The position numbers were made by a program, and so were the translations under genes. Below are positions 17,060 to 25,439 of a DNA stretch of 64,000 bases, piece after piece (the stretch's first letter is position 1; each line of letters opens with the position of its first letter). This DNA comes from Aurantiacibacter poecillastricola (GTDB taxonomy: Bacteria; Pseudomonadota; Alphaproteobacteria; Sphingomonadales; Sphingomonadaceae), in the NCBI RefSeq assembly GCF_030730945.1, contig NZ_JAVAMS010000001.1:62001-126000 (forward strand). Direction: 5' to 3'. The notes beneath the pieces are model-generated. The model was not told where the DNA came from, ran no database searches, and saw nothing but the letters and a program-made list of their open reading frames with translations.

Positions 17060-18568
17060 ATGGCAATCGACAGGATCGTGATCGTCGGCGGCGGAACCGC
17101 CGGGTGGATGGCAGCCGCCGCGCTGTCCCGGCTGAAGAAAGGGCGCGAGCTCTCCATCACGCTGGTCGAATCCGAAGCCATCGGCACGGTGGGCGTGGGT
17201 GAGGCGACGATCCCGCCTTTCGTCGATTTCAACCAACTGCTGGAGATCGACGAGCGCGAATTGCTCGCCGCGGTGCAGGGCTCCTTCAAGCTGGGCATCC
17301 AGTTCGTCAACTGGGGCGCGGTGGGCGACAGCTACATCCACCCTTTCGGCAATTACGGCTACGAAATCGGGTCGATGTCCTTCCACCATGTCTGGCACTT
17401 CATGAAGAGCCAGGGCGACAACCGCCCTATCCAGGTCTTCAACGCCGAGACGATGGCCGCCTTCTTCGGCAAGTTCGCCCGCACGCAGGACATGAAGCGC
17501 GAGGACCTGCCGCCCATCAACTACGCCTATCACCTCGATGCCGGCGCCTATGCCAAGTTCCTGCGCGGCTATGCCGAGCAACGCGGCGTGGTGCGGCAGG
17601 AGGGGCGGATCGAGGACGTCGCGCTCGATGGCGAGAGCGGCGATGTCGCCTCGATCACGCTGGAAAGCGGCGAGGTGCTGGAGGGCGACCTGTTCATCGA
17701 CTGCTCCGGCTTTCGCGGGCTGCTGATCGAGCAGGCGCTTGAGACCGGCTACGAGGACTGGACGCACTGGCTACCCTGCAACCGCGCCGTCGCCCTTCCG
17801 TGCAACCGCGACGACGGCAGCCCTCCCCCGCCCTTCACGCGCGCAACCGCGCACAAGGCGGGGTGGCAGTGGCAGGTGCCGCTCCAGCATCGCAACGGCA
17901 ACGGCCATGTCTATTGCGACGCTTTCATGGATGCGGACGAGGCGACCGACATCCTCGTGGGTAACCTTGCCGGAAAGCCCACAGCCGATCCCAACCACCT
18001 GCGCTTCGTGACCGGGCGGCGCAGGAAGTTCTGGAACCGCAACGTGGTGGCGCTGGGCCTTTCGGCGGGGTTCATGGAGCCGCTCGAATCCACCTCGATC
18101 CACCTCATCAACACGGGCATCACGAAGCTGATCGCGGTTCTGTCGCTGGACGGTGTGACCGAGGCGCAGCGTGAGACCTTCAATCGCCTGACCGAGAAGG
18201 AATATCGCCGTATCCGCGATTTCCTGATCCTGCACTACAACTCCACCACGCGCGACGATTCCGAGTTCTGGAATTACTGCCGCACGATGAGCGTGCCAGA
18301 CAGCCTGACCGAGCGCGTCGCGCTGTTCCGCGAGACCGGGCAGATCTTCCGCGAGGAGGACGAGCTCTTTACCGAGACCAGCTGGGCCGCCGTGATGATG
18401 GGACAGGGCATTGCCATGAACGGCCACAACGCCATGGCCGAAACGCTCGACAAGGGCGCGATCAAGGCGGAGATGGACGAGATCGAGAAATCGATCCGCT
18501 TCCTGGTCCAGCACATGCCCGGCCATGGCGAATATCTCAGACGCTATTGCCCGGCCAAGCCCCTCTGA
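17060..18568 (+). CDS. Flavin-dependent tryptophan-halogenase family protein
   Basis: 502 residues. The FAD-binding GGGTAGW motif lies at ~10-16, the residue equivalent to the catalytic halogenase lysine is Lys77 (SFKLGIQF), and the halogenase signature W-x-W-x-x-P is present as WQWQVP (269-274). All key residues seem intact, so an active FADH2-dependent enzyme is possible. In this context, divergent from a glycan TBDR and sharing LacI operators, such homologues recur in TBDR-linked sugar loci (my recollection) and their real substrate is not known. The ATG at 17060 follows a GGAGAGGAC-type ribosome-binding site; the longer frame is unsupported. Confidence 0.88.
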   Translation: MAIDRIVIVGGGTAGWMAAAALSRLKKGRELSITLVESEAIGTVGVGEATIPPFVDFNQLLEIDERELLAAVQGSFKLGIQFVNWGAVGDSYIHPFGNYGYEIGSMSFHHVWHFMKSQGDNRPIQVFNAETMAAFFGKFARTQDMKREDLPPINYAYHLDAGAYAKFLRGYAEQRGVVRQEGRIEDVALDGESGDVASITLESGEVLEGDLFIDCSGFRGLLIEQALETGYEDWTHWLPCNRAVALPCNRDDGSPPPPFTRATAHKAGWQWQVPLQHRNGNGHVYCDAFMDADEATDILVGNLAGKPTADPNHLRFVTGRRRKFWNRNVVALGLSAGFMEPLESTSIHLINTGITKLIAVLSLDGVTEAQRETFNRLTEKEYRRIRDFLILHYNSTTRDDSEFWNYCRTMSVPDSLTERVALFRETGQIFREEDELFTETSWAAVMMGQGIAMNGHNAMAETLDKGAIKAEMDEIEKSIRFLVQHMPGHGEYLRRYCPAKPL

Positions 18569-18581
18569 TCCCGCAGATAGG

Positions 18582-18597
18582 CCTGCCGCGCGGCAGG
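18582..18597 (+). terminator. GC-rich palindrome after the halogenase gene
   Basis: CCTGCCGCGCGGCAGG is a perfect 16-bp palindrome 14 nt after the stop codon. It can form a short GC stem but lacks a U-tract, so termination is only a possibility. Confidence 0.4.
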
Positions 18598-18627
18598 GTC
18601 TGACAAACGGGCAGAATTGCCGCGACT

Positions 18628-18645
18628 GTGTCATGAGACGGTCAT
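18628..18645 (+). promoter_or_regulatory. Pho-box-like repeat upstream of the response-regulator gene
   Basis: GTGTCAT-GAGA-CGGTCAT has two 7-mers spaced 11 bp start to start, the geometry of PhoB sites (CTGTCAT-N4-CTGTCAT), with 12 of 14 positions matching. It lies 44 nt before the start of the PhoB-like regulator gene, which would fit autoregulation. A match of this quality could occur by chance in a window this size. Confidence 0.35.
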
Positions 18646-18689
18646 TCGCGCCTTGCATCTGATTTTTCGGAATCGATGGGGCCGGGGAC

Positions 18690-19364
18690 ATGGATCGGAT
18701 CAGCATTTTCACAACCGACAAGCTTTCCGCGCAATATCCGTCCTTCTGTCAGGGTGATGCCGTATTCAGCTTCGCCTACCTCGCGCCGGACGGGCCGAGG
18801 GCGCTTGTCGATGGGCGAGCCTGGGTATTCGTCGACTGGGTGATGGACACGCTGTCGGGCCTCGAGATGGTGCGCCGCCTGCGGGCCGACGGCCGGATGC
18901 GCGATGCGCATGTCACGATGGTGCTGGAGGAAGACGACCCGGAGGACCGCCGCCGCGCCTTGAAGGCAGGTGCCGACGATTACGCGGTGGGCCCGCTCGA
19001 CCGGCAGGCCATGCTCGACCGCGTGCTCGCTCTGTTCGCCCATGGCCGGGCCTCGCAAGTACCCCAGGTGATCGAACTGGGTGCGTTGCAGATCAATGTC
19101 GCGGGGCAGCAGGCACGGTGGGAAGGCGATCTCATCGCCCTGCGCCCCAACGAGTTTCGCGTCCTGCGCTTCATGGCCGAGAACCCCAACAGGGTGCTCA
19201 CCCGGCAGGAGCTGATCGAGGCGCTGGGCAAGGACGGCGACCCCGATTACCTGCGCACCGTCGACGTATGGATCAAGCGGCTGCGGCAAGGCCTGCGCCA
19301 TGTCGGCGCGGGGCAGATCCTGCGCACGGTCCACGGCAAGGGCTACGTGCTCGACCTCATCTGA
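18690..19364 (+). CDS. Atypical OmpR/PhoB-type response regulator
   Basis: 224 residues: an N-terminal receiver-like domain (~1-118) and a C-terminal winged helix (~125-224) with the PhoB-type segment LRPNEFRVLRFMAENPNRVLTRQELIE and the C-terminal hairpin HGKGYVLDL. The phosphoacceptor Asp49 (FVDWVMDTLSGLEM) and Thr76 are present. The usual N-terminal acidic pair is reduced to one Asp (Asp10), and the conserved Lys of the DDYxxKP motif is Gly101 (DDYAVGPL). It may therefore act without standard phosphorylation. No histidine kinase gene is adjacent. Confidence 0.88.
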   Translation: MDRISIFTTDKLSAQYPSFCQGDAVFSFAYLAPDGPRALVDGRAWVFVDWVMDTLSGLEMVRRLRADGRMRDAHVTMVLEEDDPEDRRRALKAGADDYAVGPLDRQAMLDRVLALFAHGRASQVPQVIELGALQINVAGQQARWEGDLIALRPNEFRVLRFMAENPNRVLTRQELIEALGKDGDPDYLRTVDVWIKRLRQGLRHVGAGQILRTVHGKGYVLDLI

Positions 19365-19383
19365 CAAACGCGCAGGAAATGAA

Positions 19384-19422
19384 AAAGGGGCGCTCCCGCC
19401 ATGCCCGCGGGAACGCCCCTTT
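19384..19422. terminator. Bidirectional terminator between regulator and TBDR
   Basis: AAAGGGGCG (19384-19392) pairs with CGCCCCTTT (19414-19422), and after one mismatch TCCCGC (19394-19399) pairs with GCGGGA (19407-19412), leaving a 7-nt loop. A/T runs on both sides let it serve the two convergent genes. Confidence 0.9.
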
Positions 19423-19446
19423 CGTATCGGCCCTGCCTAGCCCCCC

Positions 19447-22290
19447 CTAGAACTCGACGGACAGCGAAGCCGCGAAGGACTGACCCACATCGTAGCTGTT
19501 GTTCTGCAGCACGAGGCCGGTGTTGTTGGTCTGCGTTTCCTTGTGGTCGGTGCCCAGCAGGTTGCGCGCCTCCAGCTTCAGCTCGAGGTCGGTTCCTGCC
19601 AGCTCGAAGCCCTGCCGGAACACGAGGTCGAGATTGACGCCGGGCTCCTGCACCACGTCGGACAGGCCGTTCGACCCGCGCAGCGTCACGCGGTCGCTGG
19701 CATAGGACACCAGAACCGTGAGCTGCTGCAACCGGTCGAGATCCTCGATGCCGACCTGCAGGTTCACCAGATGGTCCGACTGGCCTACCAGCGGATCGCC
19801 ATCGGTGAAGTAGTTGGTGGCAAGCTCGGTATTGTTCACCGTGCCATCGGAGTTGGCGATGGCGATGGTATCTTCCGGGCCGACGCTGATTTCCGAATTG
19901 GTGTAGGTGTAGTTCGCAAGGAAGATGAGTTCCTTGCTCTCGAAGAAGCCGCCCAGGTTGAACAGGTCGAACGAATATTGCAGATCGACCTCGGCACCGT
20001 AGAGCGTGGCGCCGGGCGCATTGGCGTAGTTGATGAAGTCGGAACCGACCTCGGGCGTGATATACACCTCGATGGGGTCGGAGATGTCCTTGTAGAAGCC
20101 CGCTACCGAAACGCTGCTCTGGCCGCCAAGGTAGTATTCGAGGCGAAGCTCGGCATTGGTGAGCTCGCTATCTGTCAGGAACGGGTTACCCGCGTACTGG
20201 CGGTTCGTTTCGGGATCGAAATAGCGCTGCTGCACCAGCTCGCGAAATTGCGGGCGAGCGAGCGTGCGGGAACCGTTGGCGCGGATTTGCAGGTCCTCGA
20301 TCGGCTCCCAGGTCACCGTAAGGGCGGGCAGCCAGTAATCGTCGGACTTGAGGATGGTCTGCCCCACGCTCGGATTGGCAGCGCCCAGCGGCGTTGTGCT
20401 CTGGTCGGCATCCTCGTAGCGCACGCCGCCCTGCACGGTCAGCGTGTCGTCCAGCGCCAGCAACTGGCCTTGCACGTAGCCTGCGTGGATGGTGAGCTCC
20501 GCCTCGAAGGCCGGGTCCTGCAGGTTCTGGTCGATCAGGCCGACGTCGAACAGGTTGTAGGTCGTCGCGTTCAGCAGGTTGGCAGGCGTGCGCAGGCCGG
20601 CGGCAAACAGGATCTGCTGCAGGCTGGTGATCGCGTTGGGATTGCCATTGCCGCCGAACACCAGGTCCGGATCGCGCAGGAAGTTCGGGTCGATATCGAC
20701 ATCAAAGGTGAAGCCGCGACGCTCAGAGAAGCGGTCGGTGTCGCTATAGGCGTAGCCGGTGGTAACGGTGAAGGTGTCGGCCAGTTCGTAGCTTAAGTCG
20801 ATGCCGCCGTACCACAGCTCCTCGTAGAGGTCGGAGAAGACAACCTCGACGCCGGTTTCCTGGAAACCGCTGCCCACCTGCTGGCCGAGGTCGACTGCAT
20901 ATTCGGAGAGAAGGTCGCCGAAGATCGTGTCGGGCGGATCGCTATCGCGACCATAGACATAGGTGAGGTTGAACGGCGCCTCGCGATCTGTGCGCGCGAA
21001 GCCGCCGCGCAGGTCCACCGAAAGGCGGTCGAATTCGAGTTCCGCCACCAACTGGCTGTCGATCAGCTGGCGCTCGAACCAGGAGGTGTTCTGTTCGAGG
21101 AAATCGAAGGACGGGAATTCGGCCGGACGGGTGAAGCTGGCAAGGCTCGCCTGCTTCACGGTGTCGCGGATAAACAGGTTGGTGAAGCGGAACGTGTGAT
21201 CGCCCACTTCGAGGCCGAGGCCCACCAGCGCGTTGAACAGGATGTTGTTGTCGGTAACGAAATCGCTCTCGTCGTCCGAAATGTCGGGCGAGTTGGGCCC
21301 CGCTTCCTGCCGCGAGATCACCCGGTTGCGCCACGAATTGGAAAGGCTGCTGGTGGCCACGATGCCAAGGCGACCGTCGCTGCCCACGTCAAGGGCGGTG
21401 CCCGCGGTCAGCCCGGCGGAGAAGTTGGGGCGGATGTCGCCGAGGATCTGCAGCGTCGAGAACAGCGGCGGGGTGAGGAAGCGCGCGACGCCTTCCACCT
21501 GCTCCTGGTCCAGCAGTTCGATCTGCGTGCCGTTGTTGAAGCTGTCGTCGAGGAAGCTCTGCACGGCGGGTGGGATGTCGCGCGCGCCGCTGTCGAAGCC
21601 GGTCCAGTCCATCTCGCTGCCGTAATAGGCATAGCCGTTCTGGAAGGTGGTTTCGGTATCGCCGCTGATGCCGCCGCTGATCTTCACGAAGGTCTCGTCG
21701 GGCACGGCGCGGGTGGTGAGGTTGATCACGCCGCCGCCGAACTCGCCGGGGAAGTTGGGCGAATAGGTCTTCTGGACGAGCGAGGAGGCAACCACGTTGG
21801 TCGGGAAAATGTCGAGGGGAACCACGCGGCTCAATGGCTCGGGGCTGGGCAGCGGCAGGCCATTGAGGAGGGCCAGCGAATAGCGATCGCCGAGGCCGCG
21901 CACATAGACGAGGCCGTTGCCCACGACCGACAGGCCGGTCACTCGGCTCAGCGCGCCGGCGATGTCGCCCTCGCCGGTGCGGGCAATCTGCTCGGACGAG
22001 AGGACGTTCACCACCTGGGTGGAGGAGCGTTCGGGATTGCGGTTGACCCGACCGGTAACAATGATCGAGCCGCCCGGGACGGAGATATCGGGATCCTCGT
22101 ACTCGCCTTCCGCCTCGCCGGGCAGGCCTTCGACATCCTGCAGCAGGTCGCCTGCGTCATCGTCGGCAGCGGTCGGAGACCCCGAGGCCGCGCCGGTCGA
22201 TCCCTGCGTGCCCTGGGCAAGAGCGATACCCGGCATCGAGAGCGCGGTGGTGAGCAGAAGGAGTCCCGCCAGCTTTTTGCCAGTGGTCAT
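19447..22290 (-). CDS. TonB-dependent receptor paired with a lipoprotein
   Basis: A 947-residue outer-membrane receptor. The ATG at 22290 gives a clean signal peptide (MTTGKKLAGLLLLTTALSM... ending IALAQ); a longer frame adds 19 residues without a signal. A ~60-residue acidic segment precedes the plug (~75-200, with GEGDIAGALSRVTGLSVV and VYVRGLGDRYS), then the barrel ends in Phe (SLSVEF). The ligand is unknown. The gene follows the lipoprotein gene on the same strand, with 108 nt and two hairpins between them, and a TPR protein and a PhoB-like regulator flank the pair. Confidence 0.9.
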   Translation of the reverse strand: MTTGKKLAGLLLLTTALSMPGIALAQGTQGSTGAASGSPTAADDDAGDLLQDVEGLPGEAEGEYEDPDISVPGGSIIVTGRVNRNPERSSTQVVNVLSSEQIARTGEGDIAGALSRVTGLSVVGNGLVYVRGLGDRYSLALLNGLPLPSPEPLSRVVPLDIFPTNVVASSLVQKTYSPNFPGEFGGGVINLTTRAVPDETFVKISGGISGDTETTFQNGYAYYGSEMDWTGFDSGARDIPPAVQSFLDDSFNNGTQIELLDQEQVEGVARFLTPPLFSTLQILGDIRPNFSAGLTAGTALDVGSDGRLGIVATSSLSNSWRNRVISRQEAGPNSPDISDDESDFVTDNNILFNALVGLGLEVGDHTFRFTNLFIRDTVKQASLASFTRPAEFPSFDFLEQNTSWFERQLIDSQLVAELEFDRLSVDLRGGFARTDREAPFNLTYVYGRDSDPPDTIFGDLLSEYAVDLGQQVGSGFQETGVEVVFSDLYEELWYGGIDLSYELADTFTVTTGYAYSDTDRFSERRGFTFDVDIDPNFLRDPDLVFGGNGNPNAITSLQQILFAAGLRTPANLLNATTYNLFDVGLIDQNLQDPAFEAELTIHAGYVQGQLLALDDTLTVQGGVRYEDADQSTTPLGAANPSVGQTILKSDDYWLPALTVTWEPIEDLQIRANGSRTLARPQFRELVQQRYFDPETNRQYAGNPFLTDSELTNAELRLEYYLGGQSSVSVAGFYKDISDPIEVYITPEVGSDFINYANAPGATLYGAEVDLQYSFDLFNLGGFFESKELIFLANYTYTNSEISVGPEDTIAIANSDGTVNNTELATNYFTDGDPLVGQSDHLVNLQVGIEDLDRLQQLTVLVSYASDRVTLRGSNGLSDVVQEPGVNLDLVFRQGFELAGTDLELKLEARNLLGTDHKETQTNNTGLVLQNNSYDVGQSFAASLSVEF

Positions 22291-22328
22291 GATAGGTGAG
22301 CCCCTCGTCCTGAAGTCCAAAATTAAGG

Positions 22329-22383
22329 CCTCGGCAGTGCGAGGCAAAATGGGGAGGAGCGCGCTCGCGGCGTGCCCCTCCCC
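22329..22383 (-). other. Two hairpins in the lipoprotein/TBDR spacer
   Basis: GGGGAGG (22351-22357) pairs with CCTCCCC (22377-22383), and CCTCG (22329-22333) pairs with CGAGG (22340-22344). Both lie between the lipoprotein stop and the TBDR start on the transcribed strand. They may adjust relative expression of the two genes by partial termination or mRNA processing; no U-tract follows. Confidence 0.4.
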
Positions 22384-22398
22384 GATTGCGTGTCCGGC

Positions 22399-23967
22399 TT
22401 AGTTGTAGGCCGGGATGTCGAGGCAGGACGCGCCGGAGCCGAAATTCACCGTCTGCGAATCGCAGGTCCAGCCCTGGGTCCAGTTGTCGGTCGAGGACAC
22501 CGCACCGACGAAGTCCGCATCCTCGAAGAAGCTCGAGAGCGTCGTCGCGTCGAACACCGGGGTGTAGGCATCCTCGGTGGCCGAATTCTGGAACAGGTTG
22601 ACCAGCGTCGAGGCGTCGTAGGTCAGGCTGTTTCCGGCGCCCAGATACGGGTTGATGTCGTTGCGGCCGCCATCGGTGGTGGTGTCGCAGGCGAACAGGA
22701 CCGATTCGAAGCGCGGGGGACCGGCCTCGTCCAGCGTGCTGCCGCCGGCAGCGCCTTCCTCGTCGATGCGCAGGCAGGGCGAGCCCGGCTTCACCACGAT
22801 GCCGTTGACCATGGTAAGGTCGGCCTGACCGCGCACGCGCAGGGCCTGGCTGCCCGCACCCTGGGCGATGAAGGTGAAGTTGGCGAACTGCGCATTGGTG
22901 CGCGGGATAGCGGTGAAATCGAAATCGTCATCGGGCGAGTCGAGCTCCAGCGCGTTGTCGCCGGTGCCCGAACGCTGCACGACGAGGGCGTACTGGATGT
23001 CGGCCTTGGCACCGGTGTCGATGTCGAAGGAGTCGTCCTCGGCGCCCACCACGATGAAGTGGTCGAGCTTGGGCTCGCCGCCGAACAGTTCCACGCCGTC
23101 ATCCGAGCTGTTGTAGGACTGGATGTAGCTGATGCCCGTCTCGCTGCCGACGCCGCCGGTGGTGAGCGACTGCAGCTCGCTGCCCGAGTTCAGGGTGAAG
23201 CCCGAATAGCGGATCTGCACATAGGCGAGATCGCCCGAGTCGTCGTCGCCGGTCACGCCGCCGAAGCTCGGCGGGTTGAGGGCACCTTCGAGGCGCTGCT
23301 CGCAATCGATCTGGTTGGCGGGATTGGCGCCCACGGTGCAGTCCGACACCGGCGCGCGACCGAGCAGCACCAGGCCGCCCCACTGCTGCGAGGATGCAGC
23401 GTTGTTGTTGCCCAGCACGTTGTCGCGGCTGGTGAAGACGATCGGGCGATCTTCCTCGCCCTGCGCGTCGATCGTGCTGCCGCGCTGGACGACCAGGTAG
23501 GATCGGCCCGTGGCACCATAGACAATCACGCCCGGCGCGATGCTGAGATTTACGGTGGTGCCGGTCACGCCGTCGGTGGCGTCGGCAGTCGGACCATCAT
23601 CGGTACCCACGTCCACGCGGCCGTTCATGGCATAGAGCAGGCCGTCGACCTGCGGGAGGCTGGCATCCTCGGTGAAGACGGAGGGCAGCGTGCAGACGAG
23701 CCACTCGTCGCCATCGCGATTGGAGATGGTGCCGGATTCGACCAGCGCGTCGGCACCGATGGTCGGACAGCCGGCAGCCGGGGTGACGGTACCGCCGCCC
23801 GAAGTGGGGGTCGGCGTGGGCGTGCCACCCGGATTGGTGATCGAGTTGTCGATATCGCCGATATTGATGTCGCCATTGGCGCCCGGCGAGCCGAGATTTT
23901 CAGGGCCGCAGGCGGCAAGCGCCACGATAGAGCAGCCAAGTACGAGCGAGCGAGAAAGAGTAGTCAC
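22399..23967 (-). CDS. Secreted lipoprotein of unknown function, TBDR partner
   Basis: 522 residues. The GTG at 23967 gives a lipoprotein signal with lipobox ALAAC (Cys20); the upstream frame extension has no signal. After the Cys comes a Gly/Asn/Asp-rich and Pro/Thr linker (GGTPTPTPTSGGG), then a repetitive beta-rich body with many short Asn/Asp/Gly turns, resembling a right-handed beta-helix or beta-propeller surface protein. Several Cys pairs (such as GCPTI...WLVC and the C-terminal WTCD...SCLD) could form disulfides. I do not recognise an enzyme motif. Gene order suggests it is the surface-exposed or periplasmic partner of the downstream TBDR. Confidence 0.75.
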   Translation of the reverse strand: MTTLSRSLVLGCSIVALAACGPENLGSPGANGDINIGDIDNSITNPGGTPTPTPTSGGGTVTPAAGCPTIGADALVESGTISNRDGDEWLVCTLPSVFTEDASLPQVDGLLYAMNGRVDVGTDDGPTADATDGVTGTTVNLSIAPGVIVYGATGRSYLVVQRGSTIDAQGEEDRPIVFTSRDNVLGNNNAASSQQWGGLVLLGRAPVSDCTVGANPANQIDCEQRLEGALNPPSFGGVTGDDDSGDLAYVQIRYSGFTLNSGSELQSLTTGGVGSETGISYIQSYNSSDDGVELFGGEPKLDHFIVVGAEDDSFDIDTGAKADIQYALVVQRSGTGDNALELDSPDDDFDFTAIPRTNAQFANFTFIAQGAGSQALRVRGQADLTMVNGIVVKPGSPCLRIDEEGAAGGSTLDEAGPPRFESVLFACDTTTDGGRNDINPYLGAGNSLTYDASTLVNLFQNSATEDAYTPVFDATTLSSFFEDADFVGAVSSTDNWTQGWTCDSQTVNFGSGASCLDIPAYN

Positions 23968-24076
23968 AGCGAGCGGTCCCCTCAAAACCTGAGAATCGAA
24001 ATTAGCGAAATGCGTTGTCGCGAGGGTCTCGCTAGGCCCGCCAAATGACACTTTGGCGACCGTGTTACGGTTTTGC

Positions 24077-24091
24077 GTGACACTCTGTCAC
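24077..24091. promoter_or_regulatory. 15-bp palindrome in the lipoprotein/TPR divergent region
   Basis: GTGACA-CTC-TGTCAC is a perfect inverted repeat lying ~110 nt from the lipoprotein start and ~140 nt from the TPR gene start. Related half-motifs (TGACACT at 24046 and GTGTTAC at 24062) lie nearby. It looks like a dimer-binding operator for an unidentified regulator. The half-site resembles the GTGTCACC motif of the 3830-3964 array. Confidence 0.45.
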
Positions 24092-24230
24092 AATTGCGGG
24101 AAACTCTTGATTATGCTGGCGCTTTTATTCTCCACAGGTGGGGATATTGCACTTTTATGACAATATGACGGATTTGTTGCGTTTGCCCGCAGCCCGGTTC
24201 AGGATGTCTCCAATATTGAGGAGAGAATGC

Positions 24231-24593
24231 ATGATCCTTGCCACAACCATTGCCGCCCTGATGGCCGCGCAGGCAGGCACTGCCGTCGACGTGAACGACC
24301 GTGGCCCGGAGACGCGCGACGTGCAGTATGACGCGCTCGTATCGGGCGAGACGGAGGCCGCGATCGAACGTCTCGAAGACGCGCGGGCCGACAATCCCAA
24401 CGACCCTGCCCTGCTCATCAACCTTGGAGCGGCCTATGCCGCGGTCGGCGATTACGCGAAGGCCGAGGAAGCCTATCGCGCTGCCTCCGTCAGTGAGGAG
24501 CGCTACGAGCTGGAGTTGGCCAATGGCGACTGGATCGATTCCCGCCGGGCTGCGCGCATGGCGCTGCTCTCGCTGGAAAACACCAGCAACTGA
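24231..24593 (+). CDS. Small TPR-containing exported protein
   Basis: 120 residues. The ATG at 24231 follows GAGGAGAGAA at ideal spacing and gives a short signal-like N-terminus (MILATTIAALMAAQAGTA); a start 93 nt upstream would give a poor N-terminus. The body has about 1.5-2 tetratricopeptide units (AAIERLEDARADNPNDPALLINLGAAYAAVGDYAKAEEAYRAA), a protein-protein interaction fold. It is divergent from the lipoprotein gene and could assist the lipoprotein/TBDR system, but that rests only on position. Confidence 0.75.
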   Translation: MILATTIAALMAAQAGTAVDVNDRGPETRDVQYDALVSGETEAAIERLEDARADNPNDPALLINLGAAYAAVGDYAKAEEAYRAASVSEERYELELANGDWIDSRRAARMALLSLENTSN

Positions 24594-24662
24594 TCCAGCG
24601 CTCGCGCCTTATATATAGGGGCCGATCAAACAGGCGCTTGCAGGTCATGATCCGCGTGCCTT

Positions 24663-24702
24663 AAAAAGGGCCTGGAAGGCGATCGCTTTCCGGGCCCTTT
24701 TT
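24663..24702. terminator. Strong intrinsic terminator
   Basis: AAAAAGGGCC (24663-24672) pairs with GGCCCTTTTT (24693-24702); inside, GGAA and TTCC extend the stem. A flanking A-tract and T-tract make it a good terminator after the TPR gene, 70 nt beyond its stop, and possibly in both directions. Confidence 0.88.
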
Positions 24703-24739
24703 CCGTGCGCCTCTGCAACAGGGCGCTCCGTCGCCCGGA

Positions 24740-24757
24740 CTGTCATGCCAATGTCAT
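24740..24757 (+). promoter_or_regulatory. Pho-box-like site upstream of the T4SS operon
   Basis: CTGTCAT-GCCA-ATGTCAT matches the PhoB consensus (two CTGTCAT 7-mers separated by 4 bp) at 13 of 14 positions with the right 11-bp repeat spacing. It ends 35 nt before the virB1 start codon, and TAAGCAAT at 24766-24773 is a weak -10 candidate. PhoB control would link the secretion operon, and possibly the downstream ppk-ppx genes, to phosphate starvation. Confidence 0.5.
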
Positions 24758-24792
24758 TTGTTGTAAGCAATGGGGCCGCTTGGAGGGTCCGA

Positions 24793-25437
24793 ATGATTCT
24801 GCGTTTCTGCACATCCACGGTGGCGCTTGCGCTGGCCGGTCTCTGCGCGCTTCCCGCGCAGGCGGACGTGCTGGAAATCTCCGCGGAAGGGGAGGCCCAG
24901 TGGATCGCCGGGCCCGTCGCCCGCGTGGAGATGAACGCAGTGCTCACACCACTACCCGCTCCACTCGGGGAAGTTCCCGCCGAAGCCATCTCGCTGGTGC
25001 CGGAGCAGGCCGTGGCCGATACCGCGCAGCATTCCTCCGCCGTGCCCGATCGTTACGCCGATTACGTTGCCGAACTGGCGGCGCGCTTCGACCTCAGCCC
25101 CGCACTGATCGAGGCCGTGGTCTGGCAGGAAAGCCGCTGGCGCGAGGACGCCGTGTCGCATGCAGGCGCGCGCGGGCTTGCCCAGCTGATGCCCGGCACC
25201 GCGCGCGACCTTGGCGTCGACCCCGACAATCCGCTCGCCAACCTGGAGGGCGGGGCGCGTTATCTGCGCGAACAGCTCGACCGGTTCGATGGCGATCTCG
25301 AAAAGGCGCTGGCCGCCTACAATGCCGGCCCCGGACGGGTAATCCGTTCAGGGGGCATTCCCCGTATTCGTGAAACACAGGTCTATGTCGCCTCGATCAT
25401 GGGCCGCCTGTCCGACCATTCCCGGAGTTCCGACTGA
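24793..25437 (+). CDS. virB1: Lytic transglycosylase, VirB1-like
   Basis: 214 residues. A Sec signal (MILRFCTSTVALALAGLCALPAQA) leads to a ~75-residue linker and an SLT/lysozyme-like domain (~97-200) with the catalytic Glu in VVWQESRW, followed by GLAQLMPGTA and AYNAGPGRV. It cuts peptidoglycan glycan strands to let the secretion channel cross the wall. The ATG at 24793 is preceded by TGGAGGG; an upstream in-frame ATG lacks a signal peptide. It is the first gene of the T4SS operon, 2 nt from virB2. Confidence 0.9.
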   Translation: MILRFCTSTVALALAGLCALPAQADVLEISAEGEAQWIAGPVARVEMNAVLTPLPAPLGEVPAEAISLVPEQAVADTAQHSSAVPDRYADYVAELAARFDLSPALIEAVVWQESRWREDAVSHAGARGLAQLMPGTARDLGVDPDNPLANLEGGARYLREQLDRFDGDLEKALAAYNAGPGRVIRSGGIPRIRETQVYVASIMGRLSDHSRSSD

Positions 25438-25439
25438 CA

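Noticed and set aside
24077-24091. Pho box upstream of the lipoprotein or TPR gene
   Set aside because: CTGTCAC is present, but the neighbouring repeats are inverted and not spaced 11 bp, so the PhoB geometry is absent.
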